Shown in pieces: positions 24,125 to 35,890 of a DNA stretch of 64,000 nucleotides. The DNA is from Margaritifera margaritifera (Eukaryota > Mollusca > Bivalvia > Unionida > Margaritiferidae). The stretch spans positions 124,001 to 188,000 of the forward strand of contig JAQPZY010001665.1 of assembly GCA_029931535.1 (NCBI GenBank). The letters are read 5' to 3'. The translations under genes and the position numbers were made by a program. Below the pieces are notes generated by a model, which was not told the origin of the DNA, searched no databases, and was given only the letters and a program-made list of their open reading frames with translations. How positions within the stretch are numbered: position 1 is the first letter of the stretch; each line of letters begins with the position of its first letter.

Positions 24125-25140
24125 GCAGTGATTATACAACCTAGCCCCTTCGGTAGGATATGAGTTTCTTTGTGACAGTCATTATACAAGCCAATCCCAA
24201 AAGGATATGAATTTGTGACAGTCATTATACAAGCCAGCCCCTTAGGATATGAATTTGTGACAGTCAGTATACAAGCCAGCCCCTTAGGATATGAATTTGT
24301 GACAGTCATTATACAAGCCAGCCCCTTAGGATATGAATTTGTGACAGTCAGTATACAAGCCAGCCCCTTAGGATATGAATTTGTGACAGTATACAAGCTA
24401 GCCCCTTAGATAGGATATGAATTTCTTTATGGCAGTCAATATACAAGCTAGCCCTGTAGGATATGAATTTCTTTATGACAGTCAATATACAAGCTAGCCC
24501 TGTAGGATATGAATTTCTTTATGACAGTCAGTATACAAGCTAGCCCTGTAGGATATGAATTTCTTTATGACAGTCAATATACAAGCTAGCCCTGTAGGAT
24601 ATGAATTTCTTTATGACAGTCAATATACAAGCTAGCCCTGTTGGATATGAATTTCTTTATGACAGTCAATATACAAGCTAGCCCTGTAGGATATGAATTT
24701 CTTTATGACAGTCAATATACAAGCTAGCCCTGTAGGATATGAATTTCTTTATGACAGTCAATATATAAGCTAGCCCTGTAGGATATGAATTTCTTTATGA
24801 CAGTCATTGTACAAGCTAGCCCCTTAGGTAGGATATGAATTTCTTTGTGACAGACATTATACAAGCTAGCCCTTTAGGTTGGATATGAATTTCTTTATGA
24901 CAGTTATGATACAAGCTTGCCCCTTGGGATATGAATTTCTTTTATGACAGTCATTATACAAGCTAGCTCTTTAGGATATGAATTTGTGACAGTCATTATA
25001 CAAGCCAGTCCTTAGGTAGGATATGAATTTCTTTATGACAGTCATCATACAAGCCATCCCCTTTGGTAGGATATGAATTTCTTTATGACAGTCATTATAC
25101 ATGTACAAGCTAGCCCCTTAGGTTGGATATGAATTTCTTT
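24125..25140. repeat. 42-48 bp minisatellite, about 22 copies
   Basis: GACAGTCAATATACAAGCTA, GCCCTGTAGGATATGAATTT, CTTTAT form a 46-bp unit. A 42-bp sub-type lacking CTTTAT (GAATTTGTGACAG) is confined to about 24190-24390, and longer variants with TTAGGTAGGATATG lie at the edges. Confidence 0.95.
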
Positions 25141-26674
25141 AGTTTCTTGTCTCTGAAAGGAAGAAATACATTAGACAATATAAAGGAAAAATAATATTGA
25201 TAATTCATTCATGGTGAAGCAGAAATTTCTTACCTGATGACCACATGTACTGATTCAAAAGAGTAATTTCTTCTAAATTATATAAATTTATATTAGATCC
25301 TACAGGCCTGTATATCATTAAGTTCTTTTGAATGTTTTTTTCCAAAGCAGACTGCAAGATTTTCATGAACAAGAAATGTATTTCTAGCACACAGTACAGT
25401 CATGTTATTGGACATAGTATATCCTACTCCAAAGTTAAGCAGTCTTTATAACTAGACTACACTTTCACTAAACATCACAAATTTCTTCTTCAGAATGAGA
25501 TTTTTTTTTACCTTTTTTATTGCTTGAGTTGCAACAATATTTTTCATTTAACTCAAAGTGACTGGTATCAAAGATGAAAATACTGTCATATCTTAAAGTG
25601 TTCCCAAATAAGTCTTGTTTTGCCTTTGGGGAAAATTTAAGGATTTTGTCTATTCTTTTCAAACCAAATCATAATAACAACAATAATAATAGCATTCCCA
25701 GTTGTACAGTTTGAAGCTAAAGAGTTGTTTTATGTCCTTTCTTCTGTTTCCACCTCGGGTAAGAATTCCAATATTTTCAGAAGTATTATAGGCAAGATAA
25801 TGTTGGATCTCAGTGTGAGGAGAAATTTTGAGAAGTTCGTGAAAATGATGCCAGAATCTATGCTATTCTGAAGCAGTGATTTTGGTTCAGATCTTATGAT
25901 TTTTAACATGTCAGGTATTTGGGGGTGCAAAGTTTGCTCTCACTTTATTCCATTAGTACAGGCTTTTGTCGATAGGATTCATACACCCTGTATGTCCTTG
26001 GAGACCTTGAAAGTACTTGAATTTTAAGATGCCAAAATTAAGGCCTTGAAGGTGAATAAAATTAATGCGCTAGGTAAAAATAGAAAATGTCCATATTCAT
26101 AACTAAATATGTTCTACTTAAAGTGCAGTCAAGGAAAATAGGTACATAACTGGTGCATAATTTGCTATTTTAGAAGTATATGAACAAAGCAGACAGAATT
26201 ATACTGTCTCATGATTTGTCATACATTTGGTCCCTGAAAATTATTACACACATCTTGGAAAGTCTTTAGAAATTCCTTATAGTTTATGTTTCCAAAACTG
26301 TATGAAGCCTGTGTAGGTATCTTTTTTATTACATGAAAGTCTCACCTGTTTACTGTGCATATCTTGTTCCATTACATGAAAATAAAAACCGTTTACTATG
26401 CAAAACATGTGTAAATGAGAGTCTTTTCCTCTGGAATCTTACTGACCATGTTTTTGTGTGTGTGTGCTTATGCATGTGTATTTTGCTATGAATACACACA
26501 CCTGCTTTAAATCCAAGTTGCAAAATGTTTGTAATGAATTATGTAAAATTTGTATGCCACATCTACATATCTTCATTTCCAATGAAATGTAATTTTTAAG
26601 TAAAAAAAAAGGTTATAAATAAATGTATGCCAAAATTTTTTTTGAATATTTTTTGTTTTATTATTGATAATATC
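25141..26674. other. Unassigned sequence
   Basis: Three short minus-strand open frames (25205-25390, 25468-25662, 25730-25930) lie in a row but in no common frame and show no known domain. A (GT)n run lies near 26455. Confidence 0.4.
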
Positions 26675-28480
26675 AGGTCTTAGGGCAGTATATACAGTAT
26701 TATGCAATACTCTAGCAGGTCTTAGGGTAGTATATACATTATTATGAAAGAATCAACAGGTCTTAGGGCATTATATACACTATAATGCAATATCCTGCAG
26801 GTCTTAGGGCAATGTACACAGTATTATGCAATACTCTGCAGTTATTAGGGCAGTATATACAGTGTTATGCAATACTCTACAGGTCTTAGGGCAGTATATA
26901 CAGTGTTATGCAATACTCTGCAGGTATTAGGTCAGTGTATATTGTATGATGCAATACTCTGAAGGTATTAGGTCAGTGTATATAGTATTATGCAATACTC
27001 TACAGGTATAAGGGCAGTATATACAGTGTTATGCAATACTCTACAACAGGTCTTAGGGCATTATATACAGTATAATGCAATACCCTGCAGGTCTTAAGTC
27101 AGTATATTCAGTATTATGCAATACTCTACAGGTCTCGGGGCAGTATATTCGGTATTATGCAATACTCTACAGGTCTTGGGACAGTAGATTCAGTATTATG
27201 CAATACTCTACAGCAGATCTTAGGGCAGTATATTCAGCATTATGCAGTGCTCTACAGCAGGTCTTAGGGTAGTATATACAGTATTATGCAATGCTCGACA
27301 TCACATCATACGGCAGTGTATACAGTATAATGCAATACTCTACAGGTCTTAGGTCAGTGTATACAGTATTATGCAATACTCTGCAGGTATTAGGGCAGTA
27401 TATACAGTGTTATGCAATACTCTACAACATGTCTTAAGGCAGTATATTTTGTATTATGTAATACTCTACCAGTCTTAGGGCAGTATATACAGTATTATGC
27501 AATACTCTAGCAGGTCTTAGGGCAGTATATACAGTGTTATGCAATACTCTAGCAGGTCTTAGGTCAGTGTATATAGTATTATGCAATAGTCTAGCAGGTC
27601 TTAGGGCAGTATATACAGTGTTATGCAATACTCTAGCAGGTTTTAGGGCAGTATATACAGTATTATGCAATACTCTAGCAGGTCTTATGGCAGTATATAC
27701 ATTATTATGGAATACTCTAGCAGGTCTTAGGGCAGTATATACAGTGTTATGCAATACTCTAGCAGGTCTTATGGCAGTATATACAGTATTATGCAATACT
27801 CTCGCAGGTCTTAGGGCAGTATATACAGTATTATGGAATACTCTAGCAGGTCTTAGGGCAGTATATACTGTATTATGCAATACTCTAGCAGGTCTTAGGG
27901 CAGTATATACAGTATTATGCAATACTCTAGCAGGTCTTAGGGCAGTATATACAGTGTTATACAATACTCTAGCAGGTCTTAGGGCAGTATATACAGTATT
28001 ATGCAATACTCTAGCAGGTCTTAGGGCAGTATATACAGTATTATGCAATACTCTAGCAGGTCTTAGGGCAGTATATACTGTATTATGCAATACTCTAGCA
28101 GGTCTTATGGCAGTATATACAGTATTATGCAATACTCTAGCAGGTTTTAGGGCAGTATATGCAGTGTTATGCAATACTCTACAGGTCTTAGGTCAGTATA
28201 TACAGTATTATCCAATACTCTAGCAGGTTTTAGGGCAGTATATGCAGTATTATGCAATACTCTACAGAGCAATTATTCCATCAGGTCTTAGGTCAGTATA
28301 TACAGTATTATGCAATACTCTACAGAGCAATTATTCCATCATGTCTTAAGGCAGTATATGCAGTATTATGCAATACTCTATAAGAGGTCTTTGGGTAGTA
28401 GATTCAGTATTATGCAATACTCTACAGATAAGGAAGTATATACAGTATTGTGCAATACTCTGCAGGTCTATTATTCCATC
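26675..28480. repeat. 42-bp minisatellite, about 43 copies
   Basis: TCTTAGGGCAGTATATACAG, TATTATGCAATACTCTAGCAGG repeats at 42 bp in the core (27470-28170) and 39-46 bp at the edges. Because 42 is divisible by three and the unit lacks stops in some frames, open frames of 246 codons (27434-28174, minus) and 229 codons (27534-28223, plus) overlap on opposite strands. Both encode only 14-residue repeats and are artefacts. Edge copies (before 27470 and after 28180) are the more divergent, the usual pattern of expansion from the middle. Confidence 0.96.
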
Positions 28481-28589
28481 AGTCATTATTCTATCAGTTA
28501 TAATTTGTACAAAAAAATAGTTGCATAACTGTTTGATCTAGATTAGAATATTTTACATCACCCATCTTTAGGGAAATAGGAATTGACAT

Positions 28590-28785
28590 TGATTACATAC
28601 TAGGAACTTTTACACTGATTTGGCTATATACTGGGGAACTTTCACACTATTTTTGGTTACATACTGCGGAACTTTTACACTGATTTGTTACATACTGGGG
28701 AAATTTCACACTGATTTTGGTTACATACTGGTGAACTTTGATACTGATGTGGTTACATACTGGGGAACTTTCACACTGATATAGA
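28590..28785. repeat. ~35-bp tandem repeat, about 5-6 copies
   Basis: TACATACTGGGGAACTTTCA followed by CACTGATTTTGGT recurs with small length changes. Confidence 0.85.
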
Positions 28786-29017
28786 TAATTGGAGCATCTC
28801 TAGTCTATCCAGCATGTCAAATGTAATGTGATATATAGTTTCTTTATCCAATGTTTCACATTATAAGGATATGGTTAAGTCAGATGCTGTCAAGCCCAAA
28901 TATAAAGAAGGTCCAATATTTTTATCACCAAACTGGTCTCCATGAAATAGTCTACATATCATAATATCATTATCTTAAATTTTCATAGATTAAAAAGGTA
29001 AAGAAAACACAGAAAGC

Positions 29018-29018
<1 letters not shown>

Positions 29019-29085
<67 letters not shown>
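29019..29085. repeat. (TA)n microsatellite
   Basis: About 33 uninterrupted TA dinucleotides. Confidence 0.98.
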
Positions 29086-29088
<3 letters not shown>

Positions 29089-29669
29089 ATATATGCTGTA
29101 TCTGTGTTATACCATGAGATATATCCATATTTTATTAAATGGAGATGAGGCTTGCCCATTTTCCCTTTAATGAAAAATGTATGCAAGTGGTATATAAAAA
29201 CAGCATCATACACCTGATGCATATATTTTATTTATAATGCATACAAATACACATATGTTTTCTGTGGAGTTCATATTGACCACAAGAAACTGAATGTTGG
29301 CACAGGAAGTTATGGTAACTCTTCACATCCCTGTTGAGCATATCTGCTACAAAATATGCCCGATATCATTGGAAATTGTTAATTTGTTTCTTTTTATGAG
29401 GTTTTATCTTCATTCGTATTGATAAAAAAAGACATACTTGAAATTCAAATGTGAAAATTGGCATAAATATAGAAAGAACAAGTATTGTATGGCTAGCATG
29501 CTTAATAGTGAAAGCACAGCCGTTGTTTATCGATTGATCCCCAATGAGGACATTGAACTGAGTCTGGAATAGGCCAAGAAAAATAACAAACAAACAGGAG
29601 GTATTTCATACATTTAAAATTATTTACAGGTGGTCCAAGTCATTATTATTATTACTATGGCTACTGACC
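29086..29669. other. Unassigned sequence
   Basis: No gene, element or repeat recognised; a short (ATT)n run lies near 29644. Confidence 0.45.
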
Positions 29670-29894
29670 ATAACCATAAGATTCGTTTTTTGGTTTGGAG
29701 GGATTTTAGTTCCTTTACATCATATGACATGATAGTGTCCTATCTCTATTACCAAAAATATAGTTTGTATTACTAATAATAGTAACAAACTTTAGGGTCT
29801 TGCTAAGTTGGGAACAAAGTATAGCTCCATTGTCCTTTCAGGTAAAGTTAGGTAAATGATTAGACCTGATAGTAGTTATCTCCCTTGTATGTTG

Positions 29895-32800
29895 CTCGTC
29901 CTTCGAGTTCGAAGATGACCATGACATCAATAACTGGTTTGGTTTCTGTGAGTACGTGAGTGGCGGATCAGGCCAATTTGTGATCTGAACTATCTGAGTC
30001 ACACTGGACAGGAGATGCCGCATGGGGTTGCTTGATCAATAGAGCCGTGCTGCAGTTATGAGATTTACGCTGCTTTGCGCTTCCGCACTGCCTCTGCAAT
30101 TCGATTCAGTTCAAAGTTTTGTAGTTCCAGTATGGATAAGACTGCGCCAAATGGAGCGATCCTGTTCAAGATCTTTCCAAGAATCTGGGTCAATGTTAAA
30201 GTGTTTCAAGGATAACTTGAGGGAATCTTTGAAGCGTTTCTTCTGTCCATCCTGAGATCGCTCTCCCTTCGACCACCCTGAGATCACTTTCCCTTCCTCA
30301 GCTTGCCATAGAAGATCTTCTTTGGTAGTCGTTTTTCTGACATCCTGGTGACAGGGCCTGCCCATCTCATCTGTGACTTCATCACCAGAGTGTGGATGCT
30401 TGGAATGCCTTCCCTTGTGAGAACCTCTGTGTCTGGGACCCTGTCCTGCCATCGTACCCTTATCAGTTTCCTAAGGCAGCCCATATGAAAATGGTTCCGC
30501 TTTTTGGCATAGCACCTGTACACCATCCAGGTTTCGCATGCATACAGCAGGGTCGGCAACATAATGACTCTGTATAACTTCGGTTTTGTTTGCAGACTGG
30601 TGCCTCTGCGCTCCAACATATGTGCGTATATTCTGCCAAAGGCCACACTTGCTTTAACAATTCTGGCATTGGTTTCCTCATTGATGTGGACTGCACGTGC
30701 CAGTGTACTGCCGAGATAAGTGAACTTGTCCACTATCACGAGGGTTTGGCCATTTACTGTGATGGTAGGTTCTACGTAAGGCTTTCCTGGTTCAGGTTGG
30801 TGCATCTCCTCTGTCTTCTTGATACTGGTTGTCAGACCGAAATTGTCAGAAGTTGAAGAGAAATGGTCCACACTCTATTGCATGCCAGGCTCAGATTTGG
30901 CATTCGGGGAACATTGGTCAGCAATTAGAGATCACAAACAGTCACTTCCTATAACTTCGTCCTTGCTCGTAGTCTCCTCAGATTGAAGAGCTTTCCATCA
31001 GTCCGATATCTGATGTCAGTCCCAGTGTCATAGTCACGGAAGGCATCAGTAAGTATGGCAAAGAACATCATTCTGAAGAGGGTGGGGCCAACACACAGCC
31101 TTGCTTAACTCCATTGGTGACTGTAAATGGTTCAGATGACATGACACGAGCGAGCATGCCATCATGGAATTGCCGAACAATTACAATGAATTTCTCCGGG
31201 CAACCAAATTTTGCCATGATCTTCGGAGTTCTGTTCCTGACATTTCTCCCGCAGCTGACAAGCTGCAAACACTATGTCTGTGGTCCCTCGTCCTTTCCTG
31301 AAGCCACACTGGCTCTCAGGCAGGAGCCGTTGATCAATGTGATACACACAAAAAAGGCGATTCAGCAGAATTCTGGCGAGGATTTTGCCGGCTAATGTCA
31401 GCAAGGAGATGCCCCGATGGTTGTCGCAGAATTGTATGTTGCCTTTCCGCCTGTGCACGTAGACAATGGATGCATCCTTGTACTCCTGGGGTATAGTTCC
31501 TTGAGTCCACATTGACTGGAAGAGTTCAGTCGGTTTCTGTGCCATGTGAGAGCCTCAAGCTTTGTAGACGTCTGCTAGTTTAGCACCTGCTGAGTGTGCT
31601 TTGCCATTTGACAACGGGTCAATTGCTTTTTCAGTTTCAGTCAGCGCTGGAGGATCTGCAAGTGATATGTTGATTTCCACTTGGGGCAATCGGTCAATTG
31701 CCTCTTCACTGATAGATGATTGTTGATTGAGGATGTTGTTGAAGTGTTCTGCCCATCTTTGTAGTATCGTTTCTTTGTCAGTGAGCAGTATTGTGCTGTC
31801 AGCACTCAGTATTGGAGATGTTTTCAACGTATCATAGAAGTTCCTCATGACATTCATGTCTGCGTAAGACTAAATCTCCTCTGCCTTGTTGCTCAGCCAT
31901 GAGTCTTGCAACTCTCCGAGTTTGCACTGGACAGTCCTCTTGATGTTATTGAAGACTGTCTGTTCAGATGATAAATTCCTGTCTTCTAAACATGCCTTTT
32001 GTAGCTGGTCTTTCTCATTCAGTAGTCTCTGTATGCCAGCATCGTTCTCATCAAACCGATCTTGATGTTTATGAGTAATGGGACTGAGGTTCTTAGATGC
32101 AGCTGAGTACAGCGTCTCTGAAAGACGCCCAGTTTTCCTCGACATTCTCGGAGTTCGCATCACTCGTTTCTAGTCGGCCGCACAGTTCTTCGACAAATGC
32201 CAGTTTCACATTCTCCTGTTTCAAGTTGGAGACATTGAGCTTTTTAGTCGCACTTTTTTGTGGTAGTCTGCTAGGCTGAATCTAGATTTTGAGCTTGGAG
32301 ACTATGATCCTGTAGTATGTCCAGCATTCTGCACTTTTCGTGGCCTTCATCACTCGGACATCCTGCCTGTCTCTTCTCCTGACAATCACGCAGTCAGTGA
32401 TATGCCAGTGCTTGGAGCGTGGGTGCATCCAAGACGTCTTGTTGCGGTTTGGCAGGCGGAATACTGTGTTGGTGATTAGGAGGTCGTGTTCAGCGTATTT
32501 CCTTAGTAGGAGGAATCTGTTGTTGTTGCATTTGCCAAAGTCATTTTTGACAATGACACCTGGTCATGTCTGGTGATCTGCGCCAGCTGTAACATAGAAG
32601 TCACCAATGATGATGAACTTGTCTGCCTTTGGTACTTCTGCGATAAGAGACTCCAGATCTTCATAAAATGTTTCCTTGATCTAATCTGGGTTGGTTATTG
32701 TGGGTGCATAGGCGCTGATGATAGTTGCATGTCTTTTTCCAGACAATAGGAGTCTCGTTTGCATTAGTCTGTCATTCACGCCCTTTGGGAGGTTTGAGAG

Positions 32801-33483
32801 CTTGCTGACTAGCTGCAATTTGGTGGCAAACCCAACACCGGCTTCACGCTGCTCTTCTTTCCTTCGGCCACTCCAGAAGAAGGTGTAGCCGGTTCCTACT
32901 TTGGTTAATTGTCCTTTCCTAGCTAGGTGAGTTTTACTCAGGGCTGCTATCTGGATGTTGAGTCTGGCCAGTTCTCTACCAACTAGAGCTGTTCCTCTCT
33001 CTGGTCTATCTGCTGATGTACTGGTCATTGGTGTGCACACATTCCATGCACCGATGGTGAGTGGCGTCACTTTAATCTTGTTAGATTTTTGACCACTAAA
33101 GTGGAATCCACATCAGCCACGGTATGCCGACCAGGGTTAATGTGAAGCACGCAATGTTTAGGGCACTTTTTCTAGGCCCTTCCTCATGCTACGGAAGTGT
33201 GATCCTAAATAGGGCTGCGTCGCCAAGGGTGCTTTCGAGTTCCCTGCTGCTTCAGTCCAAAGTAAAGCGACCACGAAGAAGGTGTAGCTGTTTCCTACTT
33301 CTGTGAGTTGTCCTTCCTCAGCTAGGCGAGTTTCGTTCAGGGCTGCTATCTGGGCGATGAATCTGGCCAGTTCTCTACCGACTAGAGCTATTTTTCTCTC
33401 TGTTCTATCTGCTGATTAATGTGCGCAGATTCCGTGCACCGATTGTGAGTGGCTTCACCTCTGTCTTCTTGTTAGATTTTCGA
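29895..33483 (-). pseudogene. Dead non-LTR retrotransposon (RTE-like, CFDP2-type endonuclease)
   Basis: Read on the minus strand. The apurinic endonuclease starts at about 33070 (TIGAWNVCTP, then RELARLNIQIAALSKTHLA, GVGFA, and IISAYAP). It is cut by a stop at about 32680 (E to TAG) and continues with IIIGDF. A linker with stops and frameshifts follows (31555-32163). The reverse transcriptase has NHRGISLL, LPESQCGFRKGRGTTD and motif B NGVKQGCVLAP (about 31090-31130). Motif A (F-D-L-AFD block, about 26 residues) is deleted at about 31230, with a frameshift. Motif C reads IADQC instead of FADDC near 30925. The C-terminal part is long and clean (FTYLGSTL, LLYACETW, DTEVLTREG, RWAGPVTRM, GKRSQ-like, DPDSW) and ends near 30053. 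The last ~160 bp is the 3' UTR. Both catalytic motifs are broken, so it cannot reverse transcribe. The clade is inferred from the endonuclease type. Confidence 0.9.
33275..33483 (-). repeat. Duplicated 5' piece of the same LINE
   Basis: 33275-33483 repeats 32878-33085 in the same orientation: PLTIGA-N, the RELA region and the AALNE/SKT-LA region, with stops. Between them (33086-33274) lies 5'-UTR-like sequence. Both copies sit within one target-site duplication, so the inserted molecule carried a doubled 5' end or the doubling followed insertion. Confidence 0.75.
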
Positions 33484-33781
33484 CCTTGTATATTGTTCCA
33501 CTGAATGTAGTACTTGAAACAATATATGAAAATGGTTTTAAAATGAAATCACCACAAACCTTCCTCCAATAATGTTTCAGTTGTTAACATTCATTTTCTA
33601 GTGACATATAAAGAAAAGAAAATTTTGAATAATGTTATAAAGATTATTTAAAACAGTATGTTTACGATATTAAAATGGACAATGAATAGGACTATCTCTG
33701 GAGTTATGTTCTTCCATCTGATCTTATGCTAACTGGTATCACTTGAACCCTCCACGTTATCAGTATAAACAATAATTGGAT

Positions 33782-33797
33782 TATCATCATCATCATC

Positions 33798-33862
<65 letters not shown>
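33782..33862. repeat. (ATC)n then (CT)n microsatellite
   Basis: About six ATC triplets run directly into about 30 CT dinucleotides, a compound microsatellite. Confidence 0.98.
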
Positions 33863-33865
<3 letters not shown>

Positions 33866-34193
33866 GGTTTGTTTGTCAGTTTTACCATTATAAATCCAAA
33901 CAGAGAGGGAGGAACATCAAGATGTTTTTTTTATATATGTATGAAGTTAATGTATTTCTGATATAAATGAAACATATGGTTTTGTTTGAAATTATAGAAA
34001 TTCATGGGTTATTGATAGTTATGTATATAGTAAGCCACAAACTATTTGTATACTTTATATTTGATCAGAAATGTACACTTTAAAAAAAATGGATAACACA
34101 AACATTGAAATGTTATCTGCAAACTGTTGGAGAATAGGAGATTGGGAAAAGTTCAAGGAATTTCTTTGATTCCCTTAGGAGGAAAAAAACAGT

Positions 34194-34390
34194 CCCATAT
34201 ACAGTGCTGGATTACCCAATAAGCAGACTAAGCACATGCTTAGGGCACCAGCAAAGCAGGGTCACCAAAAAAAAAAATGTACGTTACGGTTTAGTATTGT
34301 TTTTATTTTGAATTACATGAGGGGGGGGGGGGCCATAATATTTTCAGTGATTATGGCCTCTAAAGGTTTAAATCCGGCACTGCCCATATA
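34194..34390. mobile_element. hAT-type MITE with 8-bp target-site duplication
   Basis: The element is 34202-34382 (181 bp). It begins CAGTGCTGGATTACCC and ends TTTAAATCCGGCACTG, whose complement CAGTGCCGGATTTAAA gives ~15-bp terminal inverted repeats. CCCATATA is duplicated at 34194-34201 and 34383-34390. It contains a poly-A run and a G12 tract and no coding sequence. Its termini differ from the MITE at 8147, so it is a separate family. Confidence 0.85.
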
Positions 34391-34439
34391 TATTGCTTAC
34401 AGGGTAAACATTTTACTGAAGATAAAAATATGAGGTATC

Positions 34440-35637
34440 GGAGTTCAATGTATTTTCGAAACGTTTTTTTTTTCCCCAGTTGTTATAGATCCAGTTCAAG
34501 AGGAGTATGCATTTTATTTCATGATAATTTTGAATATGATATAAAAGATTTAAATGATCCCAATGGTAATGTGATTGCACTAGATATACAAATAGGTGAA
34601 AAGCATTTCTCTCTAATTAATATTTATGGGCCAAATAGTGGTTGTCTAGATTTTTACAATAATATCAATGATATTATAAGTGAATATGAAAATGATTCAA
34701 TTATTATTTGTGGCGATATAAATTAGGTTTAAGATCCTGAATTAGACTGCCATAATTATAAAAATATAAAAATACTAATGCTAGAAATATATTATTGAGT
34801 AGGAAATATACCTTTGGTCTTGTAGACCCATTTTGAGAATAAATCCATATTAACAGAGATATACATGGAGAAGAAAAAAATCCTTTAAAACAAACTAGAT
34901 TAGATTCTTTATGTCATAGTCTCTGATGCTAAAGTAGAGAAGAAAAAAAAACAAACATTAAATTAAGTTACAGATCTGACCACTCTATGATAATATTAAA
35001 GTTATGATCAAATGATTTTATTGGAGGTAAGGGCTTGTACAAATTCATTAAAAGCCTTCTAGAAGATATTAAACATGTAAATGAAATTCAAGATTGCATA
35101 CAAAGGATAGAATTATAATATGCCTCATTAGAATACGATGGAGATATTAAAAACCAATTGAACTCATATATAAGACTAATTATATTAGACTCGTTATTTC
35201 TAGATATTACTTTGGATAGAAATTTGTAGTAAAACCATTTCGTACACTTCGTATTAAAAATAAATGTATAATAAAACTGAAATAAGAACTTATTCATAAA
35301 ATACAATCATTAGAGAATAGTTCTCCTGTTGAAAATACTGTTTTAGAGTAATTAGAATCAAAAAGAAAAATTTGGAAAAAGTCAGAAAAAAGAAACTTCT
35401 AGGAAGTATCATTCAATCAAAGGCAAAATGGGTGGATGAGGGGGTGGGGGAAAAGCACCAAGATAATTTTGTCACCTAAAAAGTAGGAATTATGTGACAA
35501 AGATAATTACAAAAGCAATTAATGACGAACATGAAATTATAACTAATCAATTTGATATCCTTAGAAAAGTTAAAAGATTTGTATGAAGATCTGTATAAAG
35601 AGGGAAATGAGATAGAGTACAGATTTCAATGATCTTT
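34440..35637 (+). pseudogene. L1/Tx1-type LINE remnant: endonuclease and linker only
   Basis: The open part (to 34726) contains SSRGVCILF, FSLINIYGPNSG and IIICGDIN, the central motifs of an APE-like LINE endonuclease. A stop follows the GDIN motif. Degraded continuation gives RKYTFGLVDPF, NPLKQTRLDSL and YRSDHSMI (the SDH catalytic motif). The linker LGSIIQSKAKWVDEG lies near 35400-35440, and LKDLYEDLYKEG follows near 35575-35610. Many stops and frameshifts. The reverse transcriptase that should follow is absent; a tandem array starts at the break. Confidence 0.85.
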
Positions 35638-35890
35638 AAAATGATAAAATACCTAAGTTAGACCAAGACCAATTTTCAAAATTATAACATCCCTAAATTA
35701 AACCAAGACCAGTCTTAAAAATTATAACATCCCTAAATTAGACCAAGACCAGTCTTCAAAATTATAACATACCTAACTTAGACCAAGACCAGTCTTTAAA
35801 ATTATAGCATTCTTAAGTCAGTCCAAGACAGTCTTTAAAATTACAAAATTCCTAACTTGGACCAAGACCAGTCTTCAGAAATATAACATC
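35638..35890. repeat. ~40-bp tandem repeat, 6 copies
   Basis: CCTAAATTAGACCAAGACCA, GTCTTCAAAATTATAACAT repeats at 40-41 bp. It begins at the point where the L1/Tx1-type linker ends. Confidence 0.92.

Larger units (their letters stand above)
29883..33495. other. Target-site duplication around LINE
   Basis: CCTTGTATGTTG (29883-29894) and CCTTGTATATTG (33484-33495) match at 11 of 12 positions and border the LINE exactly. The empty site in copy A (CCTTTGATATTTTGTATAC near 2217-2235) supports the assignment. Confidence 0.8.
29670..33770. repeat. Dispersed repeat, copy B, split by a LINE
   Basis: The two flanks, 29670-29894 and 33484-33765, together align with 1980-2930. Removing 29895-33483 plus one target copy restores continuity across GTTATCTCCCTTGTAT and ATTGTTCCACTGAATG. 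Copy B lacks the SINE dimer present in copy A. Confidence 0.75.

Noticed and set aside
27434..28223. 246- and 229-codon frames as genes
   Set aside because: They lie on opposite strands of the same 42-bp array and consist only of 14-residue repeats.
30284..30871. A 195-codon frame as an expressed host gene
   Set aside because: It is the C-terminal part of a LINE polymerase (FTYLGSTL, LLYACETW) whose catalytic motifs upstream are broken.
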